64,000 nt of DNA, from assembly GCF_004054195.1 (NCBI RefSeq), contig NZ_SBIW01000031.1:1-64000 (forward strand), written 5' to 3'. Origin of the DNA: Mucilaginibacter gilvus (lineage in GTDB: Bacteria; Bacteroidota; Bacteroidia; Sphingobacteriales; Sphingobacteriaceae). This document shows, in pieces, positions 51,646 through 60,776 of the stretch. The notes below the pieces were generated by a model. That model was given only the letters and a program-made list of their open reading frames with translations, was not told the DNA's origin and ran no database searches. The position numbers and the translations under genes were made by a program. Each line of letters starts with the position of its first letter. The first letter of the stretch is position 1.

Positions 51646-53673
51646 CTATTTAAGCGTAAACTTATACAGCGCGGCGTCCTCCGCATTAAGCTTCAGATCG
51701 ATATTGTTATTCAACCCGATCTCGTTATCCTGCAAAACCTCTTTTAGGGCAATAATTTTGGTGGCCACTAATCCCAAACGCTGATAGTTTAGCGCATAAG
51801 CCTTTTCGTTTTTTGAATAATTGAACACCGCCAGATAGAAGGTTTTACCCACCTGCTTGGTAAACATTTCCGAAGCCCCGGTGCCGGTGTTACCTTCTAC
51901 CGGGCGGAAGGCCTTGCCGTATTTCACCAGTTTCAACAGGTCTTTATTTTGATAGTATTGTTTAATGCGTTCCGTCCATTGCCCGGTTTTGGATAGATCG
52001 TCGCCGCTGATCCAGGTGCCGGTTACCAGGGCAGATAACAGGCGTGCGCGGTTCGCGCCAATTTTTTCGTCGTTAAATACCACGTGGTCGGCATCTATGT
52101 AGTTGTATAAATAGGTTTGCCACCAGCCGTAGCTTACGCTGTTGAGGGTATACTGTGTGTTATCAATACTTTTAAAAGCATCGCACGCAATGCGGCGCAT
52201 GTGAACGTAGCGGCCAGAGGCCATACTTGGCGATATAGCGGCGTAAATAAGCATCTGGCTGCCCAATTGTTGGGTTAGGTATTCCATACCGGCTTTATAG
52301 GCTTGCATCCCGGTGGTTACTTTACGATCGTAAAAGTGGTTTGCCTCAATAGCGCCATGGCCCAGAAAATCAATTTTTATCATGGTAAAACCGCAGGCCT
52401 TTAGCTTGGCGACAACAAAGGCAATGCGCGCTTTGGTGCCGGGATGTGTTGGATCGAGCGCGCGGGCGCCATCCAGGTCGTGGTAGCCGCTGCCGGTTTT
52501 TGTCCACATATCACCGTACTTGTAATTACCGCCATCGGCTATCCGGTCAGGGCCGCCGCCATGTCCCCAATCGGTAAAGGGTGCCCAGTATACGCCGGGT
52601 TCCAATCCTTTGCTTTTGCAGTAATCGGCAAGTTCTTTTAGCTTACTGTAATCGCCATGCGACACCATCATATCCCAGTACGAATCGAGGTCGATATAGG
52701 CTGTATTCCTGGTGCGGAAAGCAGGGATGCTATCAGCAAAAAAATTGGCCACTTTAATGGTTTTGTCAAAGTTGATGTGTTCCTGTATTACGCCCCAGCT
52801 GTTCCAGCCTACGGGGGTGGATTTGCTCCAGTTAAAAACAAAAGGAGGCTCGGCAATGCGGTTGGCCTTGCTGTACTCTTCCATACCGCTGCGCCAATCG
52901 CTAAAACTGCCTACAAATATTTTGGGCGACCTAACCGTATTACCGCTGATGAAGCCATGCTGAATTTTATCGCGGGTAACGGCCTCTTCAGTATAACCGG
53001 CCCATACTTTGAGTTGGCCCACTGTGGCGTTCGATTGGGTTTCAACACCGGTTTTCCAAACCTCATGCTCTACCGAGCCGGCGATGATGCCATTGCGGTT
53101 GTCGTTAGCGTAAACTGTCCCAACTTCGGCGCTCGTTCCCGCGGTGGTAGTAAATGGTTTTGAATTATAGCTGATAAAGGTATCGTTATCAAAAGGCACA
53201 AAAAGGCTGCGCACATCGTTACCCGTAATCGGTTTAAAATGCCCTATCAGCGGCATCATATAATTGGTTTTTAGCGGCGCGCCCGTAAAGCAGATCTCCG
53301 TAAGGAAGTAATTGCGGCCGGTGTAGGTGTAAAACACCTGCTTCATTATCGGCTTGCCCGCTGCGGTTAACACAATGGTATGCTTTATACCTTTACCAAA
53401 GCCATCGGCTATGGCTATTTTGTTATACTGCCGTATCTCATAACTTTTTGTAGTGAGGGTATCGGCATTCACCGTTGCAACGGCGTAAATATCCATAAAC
53501 ACCTCGTGCCCGTTTTGGATAAAGTTGAACGTGCCCGTTTTTAAATTGTAACGGATGCTGCCTGCATCGCCAAAAGCGATATTGACAACCACGGGCGTTT
53601 TTGCCCCTGCATTAAAAATAAAAACAAAGGCAAACAGGATGCTTGCAACGTAGCAGATATAAATTTTAAGCAT
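51646..53673 (-). CDS. Exported alpha-galactosidase-like glycoside hydrolase (clan GH-D, GH27/GH36-like)
   Basis: A 675-residue enzyme with a signal peptide (SILFAFVFIFNAGAK). An N-terminal sandwich domain (~30-280) precedes a TIM-barrel with PVGWNSWGVIQEHINFD (~287-303), TAYIDLDSYWD, GLEPGVYWAPFTDWG and the nucleophile motif FTMIKIDFLGHG (D435). RRIACDAFKSID (D498) is the likely acid/base position and TWISGDDLSKTG lies near the substrate pocket. The domain order and motifs fit GH27/GH36-type alpha-galactosidases, although a related specificity is possible. It is the last gene of the polysaccharide-utilisation locus, 33 bp after the fucosidase gene. Confidence 0.85.
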   Translation of the reverse strand: MLKIYICYVASILFAFVFIFNAGAKTPVVVNIAFGDAGSIRYNLKTGTFNFIQNGHEVFMDIYAVATVNADTLTTKSYEIRQYNKIAIADGFGKGIKHTIVLTAAGKPIMKQVFYTYTGRNYFLTEICFTGAPLKTNYMMPLIGHFKPITGNDVRSLFVPFDNDTFISYNSKPFTTTAGTSAEVGTVYANDNRNGIIAGSVEHEVWKTGVETQSNATVGQLKVWAGYTEEAVTRDKIQHGFISGNTVRSPKIFVGSFSDWRSGMEEYSKANRIAEPPFVFNWSKSTPVGWNSWGVIQEHINFDKTIKVANFFADSIPAFRTRNTAYIDLDSYWDMMVSHGDYSKLKELADYCKSKGLEPGVYWAPFTDWGHGGGPDRIADGGNYKYGDMWTKTGSGYHDLDGARALDPTHPGTKARIAFVVAKLKACGFTMIKIDFLGHGAIEANHFYDRKVTTGMQAYKAGMEYLTQQLGSQMLIYAAISPSMASGRYVHMRRIACDAFKSIDNTQYTLNSVSYGWWQTYLYNYIDADHVVFNDEKIGANRARLLSALVTGTWISGDDLSKTGQWTERIKQYYQNKDLLKLVKYGKAFRPVEGNTGTGASEMFTKQVGKTFYLAVFNYSKNEKAYALNYQRLGLVATKIIALKEVLQDNEIGLNNNIDLKLNAEDAALYKFTLK

Positions 53674-53706
53674 GATGTATTTTTAGGTGTTTACGAAAAT
53701 AAGCGC

Positions 53707-56034
53707 TTAGCTTTTTACCGTATTAAGCGTTTTTAGCAAACCATTCATCTTTACCTTCACTTTCCGGGGGTGGGAAGAGATTATTTTACAGCTAATCACC
53801 TTCCCGTTTAACCAACTAAAGTCTACTATATAATTCCCCCGGGCTTTCACACCCTTAACCTGGCCCGATGCTTTCCAGCTATCGGGTATTGCCGGCAACA
53901 GCTCAATAAAACCGGCGTGGCTTTGTATCAGCATTTCTGCTATGCCGGCGGCCGTGCCAAAGTTACCGTCTATCTGGAACGGTGGCCCTGCTGATAACAA
54001 GTTTGGATAAATGCCCCCACCCGCTCCGTAGTTAATATCGGTACGTGTGGTGGGTTTCATGATCTCGGTAAACAATTTATAGGCGCGGTTGCCATCTTTC
54101 AGGCGTGCCCAAAACAGTAATTTATAAGCTATCGACCAGCTTGGCCCATCGTCTCCCCTCACCTCTAAGGATTTTCTGCAGGCTTCAGCCAATGCGGGTG
54201 TAGCCTCCGGCGTGATCAGCGATGCCGGGTACAGCCCGTATAAATGCGAGATATGCCTGTGCTGCGGGTCGGTTTCTTTGTACTCTTCCAGCCATTCCAT
54301 CAGGCGGCCATCTTTGGCTATTTGCCCGGCGGGTGGCAGCTGCTTTAACTTCTCGGCCAAAGTTTTGGCAAAGGCATTGTCCTTACCCAGGAGTTTGGAC
54401 GCGGTAATTACGTTACCAAAAAGTTCGCGGATGATTTGATTATCGATGGTTGGCGCTACGCAGATGCTGGCGGTTTTGCCGTTTGGCAGGTAAAAGGTAT
54501 TCTCGGGCGATGAAGACGGCGAGGTAACCAGCCAGCCGGTTTTCTCGTCCTTATTCAGCATACTGCTATAAAATTGCGCCGAGCCTTTCAGTATGGGGTA
54601 AATATCGTTGAGGTATTTTTTATCCTGCGAGAAAGCGTAATGATCCCACAAGTTATTACACAGCCAGCCCGAGCCTGCCTTGGTTACACCCCATGACGCG
54701 CTTTCGCCGGGCTCAGTAAAGCCCCATATATTGGTGATCACATGCGCCACCCATCCATCGGCATTATAGTAGGCCTTTGCGGTGCGCTCGCCGGGTTTTA
54801 CCATACCTTTTACCAGGTCGGCAAGAGGCAGGTTAAGTTCTGATAAATTGGATACTTCTACCGGCCATTGGTTCATCTGGATGTTCACATCCAGGTGATA
54901 ATCGCCGTTCCACGGGGTTTGAATTTGGTTTGCCCAAAGGCCCTGCAAATTTGGCGGCAACAGCCCAACCCGGGTACTGCAAATACTTAAATACCGGCCA
55001 AACTGGTAAAACAGTACCGGCAGAAGCTTATCGGCATTAGGGTTCTGATGGAAGGTGAGCAAACGCCTATCAGTGGTTTCCTCCGGTGCAGTACTGGTTC
55101 CCAGATCTACCGAAACTCTTTTGAATAATTTTTGATACTTAGCAATATGGCTGGCCTTTTCTGTCGCGTATGGTGTTTTTAAAGCAGCGTTAAGCTTGGT
55201 ATTCACATTCGCGTTAAAATCGGCTCCTTTAAAATCGGTACCTGCCGATAGGTATATCATGGCCTCGGTAGCGTTTTTTACGATAATTTGATGACCATCG
55301 TTACTAAGCTCACCGCCTTTTAATACAGCTTTTACTTTGGCAAGGTATTTCATTCCACCTGCATCTGTACCGCTGGCTAACTGACCTGCCATTTCTAACT
55401 GGTCGAATTTTCCGATGATCGTCGCGCGCTCGGGGCGGGATAAGTTGATACTGAAATTAAGCGTCCCGGGATGATCTGTGGTGAGTTTAATAATACTTAC
55501 ATCACTACCAAAACTTGTGAAATACTCGCGCTTATATAAAACGCCATTCACTTTAAACGATGCAGAAGCAACCGCGTTATTTAAAGAAAGCTCACGCTTA
55601 TAATCAGTCGGGACTGCCTTATCACCCGCGTAGTTGAATTTTAATTGCAGGTTGCCTAAAGTTTGGTAGCAGCCAAACGGTACACCGCCGGAGCCAATGC
55701 CCTTACAGATAAAATTCTTATCAACCAGCGCCTGCGCTTCATCGTTTTTACCTTCGGAAAGCAACCTGCGAATCTCGGGGAGGCTTTTATAAGCTTCGTA
55801 GTTATTGGCATCCTGCGGGGCACCGCTCCACAGGGTAATATCATTCAGGGTGATGTTATCTTCGTAGACACCGCTGGTGGGCATCATACCTAAACGGCCG
55901 TTACCCAATGCCAGGGTTTCTTCCCAGCGGGCGGCGGGTTTATCGTACCAAAGCCTTAGCGGCTTGTTTTGCGCGAAGGCATTAAATGCTATAAAAACAG
56001 AAACAAGTGTAAACAGGCAGCAGTATCTTTTCAT
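53707..56034 (-). CDS. GH95-family alpha-L-fucosidase-like hydrolase
   Basis: A 775-residue secreted enzyme (signal ending FNAFAQ). The N-terminal GH95 domain starts LRLWYDKPAARWEETLALGN and GRLGMMPTSGVYEDNITLND with LWSGAP. The (alpha/alpha)6 barrel has the active-site stretch DYHLDVNIQMNQWPVEVSNL, whose asparagines take part in catalysis in GH95, followed by SPSSSPENTFY, GDDGPSWSIAYKLLFWARL and FQIDGNFGTAAGIAEMLIQS. GH95 enzymes remove alpha-1,2-fucose, and some prefer alpha-L-galactose, from plant or host glycans. It lies between the esterase and the alpha-galactosidase in the locus. Confidence 0.92.
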   Translation of the reverse strand: MKRYCCLFTLVSVFIAFNAFAQNKPLRLWYDKPAARWEETLALGNGRLGMMPTSGVYEDNITLNDITLWSGAPQDANNYEAYKSLPEIRRLLSEGKNDEAQALVDKNFICKGIGSGGVPFGCYQTLGNLQLKFNYAGDKAVPTDYKRELSLNNAVASASFKVNGVLYKREYFTSFGSDVSIIKLTTDHPGTLNFSINLSRPERATIIGKFDQLEMAGQLASGTDAGGMKYLAKVKAVLKGGELSNDGHQIIVKNATEAMIYLSAGTDFKGADFNANVNTKLNAALKTPYATEKASHIAKYQKLFKRVSVDLGTSTAPEETTDRRLLTFHQNPNADKLLPVLFYQFGRYLSICSTRVGLLPPNLQGLWANQIQTPWNGDYHLDVNIQMNQWPVEVSNLSELNLPLADLVKGMVKPGERTAKAYYNADGWVAHVITNIWGFTEPGESASWGVTKAGSGWLCNNLWDHYAFSQDKKYLNDIYPILKGSAQFYSSMLNKDEKTGWLVTSPSSSPENTFYLPNGKTASICVAPTIDNQIIRELFGNVITASKLLGKDNAFAKTLAEKLKQLPPAGQIAKDGRLMEWLEEYKETDPQHRHISHLYGLYPASLITPEATPALAEACRKSLEVRGDDGPSWSIAYKLLFWARLKDGNRAYKLFTEIMKPTTRTDINYGAGGGIYPNLLSAGPPFQIDGNFGTAAGIAEMLIQSHAGFIELLPAIPDSWKASGQVKGVKARGNYIVDFSWLNGKVISCKIISSHPRKVKVKMNGLLKTLNTVKS

Positions 56035-56179
56035 TCTTTTTGGCTTAGCGCCCTCAGCAGGCGGTTAAAACAAGCGGCTTTAGCAGGACTGTTTTAACAT
56101 TTGTTTAATTCTATTGGCTGCATTAAAAATAAAAGCTTATCAGCGCTTATAAAATGGATAAAAGCATAAAAAGCATGGA

Positions 56180-58123
56180 TTATTCGCTCCTTAAAAAATT
56201 CACAATACGGCAGGCGTAACCTTTGCTATTAGGGTTATGCTGATCAGATATTTTAAGTTTCACTATGTGCTTCCCGGCCTTTAAATTCCCATCGAACAAA
56301 ATATACCATGGCAGATGCAGTCCGCCGCTCCATTGAGTGTACAGGTCGATATTTTTATAAGATCTACCATCTATCGTATAAGAAACCATACCCGCGTCAC
56401 TGCCCGAAACAATAGCCATACCAATGGCTGTTCCTGTAAAATTCAATGTCAGTTCCGCACCGGGTTTATCTGCGGAGAGGACAGGGATGTTTACAAAACC
56501 GGGGCGTGTACCCAGACCATCTGTAGGTGTCCAATTTGGGTTAATGCTCCAATTAGCGTCAAGCTTCGCATTATTGATGCTGTAATAGTTACCGTTTACA
56601 AAACTGGCAGCGTTCAATCGTTTAGGGTGCAGTTGCGGGTGGAGACGTTTATTAATGCTATCACTACACGCCTGCAGCAGGGCTTTTATATTGGCGAAGT
56701 ACAACTCCTGCCCAAACGGCGCGGGGTGCAGGTCTTTAAAATCCCTGTCCCAGTCAAATTCCTTGTTCTTTATCTTATCGTAAACCTCTTTGGCAATATT
56801 AATGGATGGCAGGCCGTAACGACTGGCCACCATTTCGTGGTTAGCAACCTCTTCGGGTGTTTTGCCCAATGCGTAATCCCGGTTCTTATCCGGATCGGCA
56901 AACTCCATCATAATGATATCCACCATGGGGTTAGCACATTTGGCATGGACGATGATACCCTCCAGATCGCGCACCTGGGTTAAGCTATCGGTGCTGTTGG
57001 CGCGGTCGTTTACCGCTGCCTCTAAAAACAGCAGGTCTATCTTGCCCGAATCCAGCAGATCGCGTTTCAGGCGGAAGGCGTGCGGTAAGCTGCCCAAAGA
57101 TGGAATCCCCGCGGCAATAAACCTGAATTGTGTATTGGGGTAACGCTCTTTTAAATAAGCCGTTACCTTATCGCGCCAGCCGGGGTTAAAGGTGATGGAG
57201 CCGCCTAAAAAAGCCACCGTCGCCTTTTTCTTTTTATTGACGTTGTACAAGAAATTATTTATTGCGCCCCTCACTTTATAATAATCATTGTAAGGCAAAA
57301 CGGACTTCACCGGGTAAGCGTTGCTCATCAAAAAATCCGCGATCTCTTCCGGGTGTTCAATGATAAAATGGTGCCCAAATAATTCCTGTGGCTTCTTATC
57401 TATCACTATCTCGGTAGCAGTGCCGCCTAATGCTTTATAATTCTTTACAAGGATGTTGGAGTTTTCGGTAACGGGCACTAATTTATCCGCGTTGCTGATG
57501 TAATGCAGTATGGGCACATGGAAAGCTGCCAGCCCCTCCAAATTGTCGATCGGGTTATCCTTAAAAGCCAATGCTTGCTCCTCAGTAAAGCCAAAAACCT
57601 GCTTAAACTGTTTCCATGAAGTGGTATCACCCATGCCTGTTCCCTTGCCGCCAGGCCAGCTTATAATATCGCAAACCGGGGTTTCGCCATAAATGCAGCT
57701 CACCTTATCTGGGTTGCGTTTTGCCCAGGCGTACGCGTATAAACCACCACGGCTCACGGCTTCCAAAGCCGGTTTTGTGCTGAACCACGCGGCTTTAAGC
57801 AAGTAGGCGTAAAACTTATCCCAAACCTGCATGGCCTGTGGACTGCCAAATTGGTTATCTGCATCAATATAAGCCACATACATGCCGCGCGAAAGCAAAA
57901 CACTATCTGCATCGGTATGCCAATCTGCAAAGGAGGAACGCCAAACCCAGGGGTTGCCCGGCAGGGGTTTATTTGGTTTTACATAATAAGCATCATGCCC
58001 CTCGATAGAAAAATTTACCCGTTCGAAACCTTTCCATTTGGTGTTAAGCGGGGTGGCCTGCTGCGCCTTGGCCGGCAATATAAAACAAAGTAAAACACAA
58101 AAAGTAAAATAGTATTTCAACAT
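56180..58123 (-). CDS. Two-domain exported esterase: alpha/beta hydrolase fused to SGNH (GDSL-like) hydrolase
   Basis: The start at 58123 (MLKYYFTFCVLLCFILPAKAQ) gives a proper signal peptide; an ATG 33 bp upstream does not. The 647-residue product has an N-terminal alpha/beta-hydrolase domain (~25-270) with nucleophile elbow ALEAVSRGGLYAYAWA and later HHFIIEHPEEIADF. An SGNH domain (~290-490) follows with block I AFLGGSITFNPGW, block III-like FLEAAVNDRANS and block V DLHPAPFGQELY (Asp-x-x-His). A C-terminal sandwich domain (GTRPGFVNIPVLSADK, AGKHIVKLKISDQHN) may bind glycan. It probably removes acyl groups such as acetate from the target polysaccharide. Both catalytic sites look intact. Confidence 0.85.
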   Translation of the reverse strand: MLKYYFTFCVLLCFILPAKAQQATPLNTKWKGFERVNFSIEGHDAYYVKPNKPLPGNPWVWRSSFADWHTDADSVLLSRGMYVAYIDADNQFGSPQAMQVWDKFYAYLLKAAWFSTKPALEAVSRGGLYAYAWAKRNPDKVSCIYGETPVCDIISWPGGKGTGMGDTTSWKQFKQVFGFTEEQALAFKDNPIDNLEGLAAFHVPILHYISNADKLVPVTENSNILVKNYKALGGTATEIVIDKKPQELFGHHFIIEHPEEIADFLMSNAYPVKSVLPYNDYYKVRGAINNFLYNVNKKKKATVAFLGGSITFNPGWRDKVTAYLKERYPNTQFRFIAAGIPSLGSLPHAFRLKRDLLDSGKIDLLFLEAAVNDRANSTDSLTQVRDLEGIIVHAKCANPMVDIIMMEFADPDKNRDYALGKTPEEVANHEMVASRYGLPSINIAKEVYDKIKNKEFDWDRDFKDLHPAPFGQELYFANIKALLQACSDSINKRLHPQLHPKRLNAASFVNGNYYSINNAKLDANWSINPNWTPTDGLGTRPGFVNIPVLSADKPGAELTLNFTGTAIGMAIVSGSDAGMVSYTIDGRSYKNIDLYTQWSGGLHLPWYILFDGNLKAGKHIVKLKISDQHNPNSKGYACRIVNFLRSE

Positions 58124-58184
58124 CGGTATTGTGGTTTGGCCTGGTAAAGCTGCCATGTATCAACGAAAATAAGGTGTTTAAAAC

Positions 58185-58220
58185 CAATAAACCATCCCTT
58201 TTGCAAAGAATGGTTTATTG
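58185..58220 (-). terminator. Hairpin between surface-protein and enzyme genes of the locus
   Basis: CAATAAACCAT (58185-58195) and ATGGTTTATTG (58210-58220) are perfect 11-bp arms. On the minus strand the stem is followed by GTTTTAAACA, a weak T-tract. It lies 24 bp after the stop at 58244 and may partly terminate or stabilise the upstream mRNA. Confidence 0.55.
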
Positions 58221-58243
58221 ATGTGTATCGGATAAGATAAAGT

Positions 58244-59470
58244 TTAGTTAAGAACGTCGTTCCAGAAGGTCATCTCGCCCATGTTGCTGTAGTTGCCATC
58301 ATTGGTGGTTACGTGTTTTATACGCACACGGATGTATCTTACCGGCGGTACAGTGCCAAAATCGTATTTCTGGGCTTGCTGGCCATCGTCGGTTCTTTGG
58401 ATGTCTTTCAATAGCGTCCAGCCTTTGGCCACCATCTCTGCAGACCAGCCGCTATCATGTGGCGATAAGCTTGTTTCGGCACCGCTGATATTGGCTATGC
58501 CCCAAATTTCAAACTGGTCGGGGTTGTTACAACAGTTACGGCCGGTCTCTTCTATCGAAGTAAGTTTTTTATACACCTTACCCATATCAAAAGTGATGGT
58601 ATGCGGCATACCGTGGTCGCCATCGCTGTGGAAGATATTTGGATAACCCTGCGGACCTACCGAACCATCCCAGAGTTTGCTTACGCTGGTTTGCCCTTCG
58701 TAAGTACCGGCATCTCCGGATAACTTATTCTCTTTGAACAATGATTTGCTACACTGCGCTATGCCGCTAATAGCCGGAAAAGTACCGTAGTTTGCCACGT
58801 AAAAGGTATCGATGGAATTTTTGATCGGCACGTAAGATGAACGAAACTGCACGGGGGCACCCGATTTGTAATCGGTTAACGTAATGCCCAAACTATCGGG
58901 CTTTAGCTGTTTTACCACTTCTGCACCATTGCGGTTGGTGTATTTTATATCGGTACCAATATTTACTACGCTGGTATCGCGCGGCAAAAAGTTGAGCCTG
59001 ATGTTACCGTTATCGCTCACCGAGAACGGGTTGGCGGCATCGTAAGTGCGGTTTAGTAAACCCGATTGGTAAATCGGCCCGTAAACCTTTACGTTATTTA
59101 TATCCAATGGGATAGACCTGTTTCCCTTAGCATCGTACGAATAAATGGTGAACGAGTAAATGTACTCGTTCAACCCCGGGATAACCGCCGTGATAGAGTC
59201 AGTAGTATTGTGGTTGGTTGACGTTAAAGTGATCGAATCGGCCTTGTTGTTCCAATAGATCACATACTTGCTTATGCTTGGGTCCGGGCTTGGGTTCCAA
59301 ACCAGGGCCGCGCGCAGGTTACCGCTTTTGGCATGTATTTTACCTACCAAACCCGGGTAGGTTACTTCCTTATTGTTAAGGAAGTTTTTAAAGTCTTTAT
59401 CCTTGTTTCCGCAGCTGAATAAGCCAAGCATCACACAGGAAAACAGACAAATATTAAAAAGGCTTTTCAT
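58244..59470 (-). CDS. Surface glycan-binding lipoprotein (DUF4998-like plus discoidin/DUF5000-like)
   Basis: A 408-residue lipoprotein: the lipobox LFSC places the lipidated cysteine at about residue 20, followed by GNKDKDFK. Residues ~35-130 are a fibronectin-III-like DUF4998 domain (NLRAALVWNPSPDPSISKYV, NEYIYSFTIYSYDAKGN). The C-terminal ~150 residues are discoidin-like (NIFHSDGDHGMPHTITFDMG, PVRYIRVRIKHVTTNDGNYS, MGEMTFWND). It follows the DUF5000 lipoprotein by 28 bp. Such proteins usually sit at the cell surface beside SusCD and bind glycan; binding here is inferred. Confidence 0.87.
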   Translation of the reverse strand: MKSLFNICLFSCVMLGLFSCGNKDKDFKNFLNNKEVTYPGLVGKIHAKSGNLRAALVWNPSPDPSISKYVIYWNNKADSITLTSTNHNTTDSITAVIPGLNEYIYSFTIYSYDAKGNRSIPLDINNVKVYGPIYQSGLLNRTYDAANPFSVSDNGNIRLNFLPRDTSVVNIGTDIKYTNRNGAEVVKQLKPDSLGITLTDYKSGAPVQFRSSYVPIKNSIDTFYVANYGTFPAISGIAQCSKSLFKENKLSGDAGTYEGQTSVSKLWDGSVGPQGYPNIFHSDGDHGMPHTITFDMGKVYKKLTSIEETGRNCCNNPDQFEIWGIANISGAETSLSPHDSGWSAEMVAKGWTLLKDIQRTDDGQQAQKYDFGTVPPVRYIRVRIKHVTTNDGNYSNMGEMTFWNDVLN

Positions 59471-59498
59471 AATTTCTTTTTTAAATATTGATGAAATA

Positions 59499-60743
59499 CT
59501 ACTGCGGTTTACCGTAAACCGAAACTTCCATTAAGTGCGTTACATCGCCCTTGCCCCAGGTATCGTGCACCAGCAAGCGCAGGTATTTTACCGGCGGAGC
59601 CGATGTTGGCACCACAAAGTCTACCCCTGCCTCAACAAATTTTTCGTCGGTACCGTTGGTGAAACCCGGCTGCAAACCCGATGGCGGATTTGGATAACGG
59701 TAGTTAGAAAGGTTAACCCAATCCCCAACCACAGTACCTACCGATGCCGATGCCGGCAGCACTACATCCGCAGGCGACTCTTTACTCGAGCCCCAGAAAG
59801 TGAAGTTTTTTGGGTTACCATGGAAAAAAGCGTACTCCAGCGGGCGCTCCCAAATTTTGATACGGCTCAGCTGTGTAAGCACGCCTAAGCCAAATGTACA
59901 TTGCAAAGGCTTGCCTGTACCCGGCTGCGTATGCCATCCATTAGAGTAGCCATCTGTTTTACCATCCCATAAATAGGGCAGCTCCCAGCCGTAACCAATA
60001 TCGCTATCGCTTGCCTTTTTGTAAACCGAGAATTTGGTTTTATCAAGCTGGGTTTCAAACAGTGGCGTAAGGGTTACAATGGTAGTATCAGAAAGGTTGC
60101 CGAATTTATCGGTAAGGTATACGCCAAACTTGGTAGGTACCGAAGGGAACCCACGTACCGTATAGCTGATGGTATCGGTATTGGTGTAATGCTGGTCGGC
60201 AACTTCCAACGCTTTGGTAGAATTATCCAGGGCTATTAAAATTACACCCAGGTCTTTCCGGTTGGGGTTTAGCGCGTTTATGGCAACTCCGCCAAAATCT
60301 GTCGCTATGGTTAGCGATGGCTTTACCAGTTTATAAAACGGCGTATTGGGGTGTACGGTAACCTTTACGGGGTCTGATGCCACGTTGGCGCGGCTTATGG
60401 TGGTAAGCGTTACCTCATAGTCCTTCACATCGGCAAAACCATCAACGGCAACCGTATCGGTGTAATAGCTCGATTTGGTTTCGCGCGCGGTTTTATCATT
60501 TATATTATACTTTGCCAGTACATATAAAATATTTTCCGAGTTGGGCAGATCGTACGTAATGTAGGCGCCGCCGTTAAAGTTTTTTACCTGTACGTTGGTA
60601 ACCACACCCGGCTTTGCTTTATCGGTACTTACCGGCTCTTTGTTGTAGCCATCGTTCTTTTTGCACGAACCGATGATACAAACCAGCGCCATGGCCAATG
60701 CCCAAAGCCCTGTTTTTGTTGAATATCTGTTTATCTTTTTCAT
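59499..60743 (-). CDS. Surface glycan-binding lipoprotein (DUF4959/DUF5126/DUF5000 type)
   Basis: A 414-residue lipoprotein with signal and lipobox IIGSC followed by KKNDGYNKEP. Residues ~45-130 fit DUF4959 (VVTNVQVKNFNGGAYITYDL), a middle domain covers ~135-250 (LTIATDFGGVAINALNPNR), and the C-terminal discoidin-like DUF5000 region has WDGKTDGYSNGWHTQPGTG, IKIWERPLEYAFFHGNPKNF, TFWGSS and PPVKYLRLLVHDTWGKG. This domain order is typical of genes placed directly behind SusD in Bacteroidota loci. It is 33 bp after the SusD gene. Confidence 0.9.
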   Translation of the reverse strand: MKKINRYSTKTGLWALAMALVCIIGSCKKNDGYNKEPVSTDKAKPGVVTNVQVKNFNGGAYITYDLPNSENILYVLAKYNINDKTARETKSSYYTDTVAVDGFADVKDYEVTLTTISRANVASDPVKVTVHPNTPFYKLVKPSLTIATDFGGVAINALNPNRKDLGVILIALDNSTKALEVADQHYTNTDTISYTVRGFPSVPTKFGVYLTDKFGNLSDTTIVTLTPLFETQLDKTKFSVYKKASDSDIGYGWELPYLWDGKTDGYSNGWHTQPGTGKPLQCTFGLGVLTQLSRIKIWERPLEYAFFHGNPKNFTFWGSSKESPADVVLPASASVGTVVGDWVNLSNYRYPNPPSGLQPGFTNGTDEKFVEAGVDFVVPTSAPPVKYLRLLVHDTWGKGDVTHLMEVSVYGKPQ

Positions 60744-60776
60744 ATATCTAATACTTTTAGATGTTCCGTTTAAATT

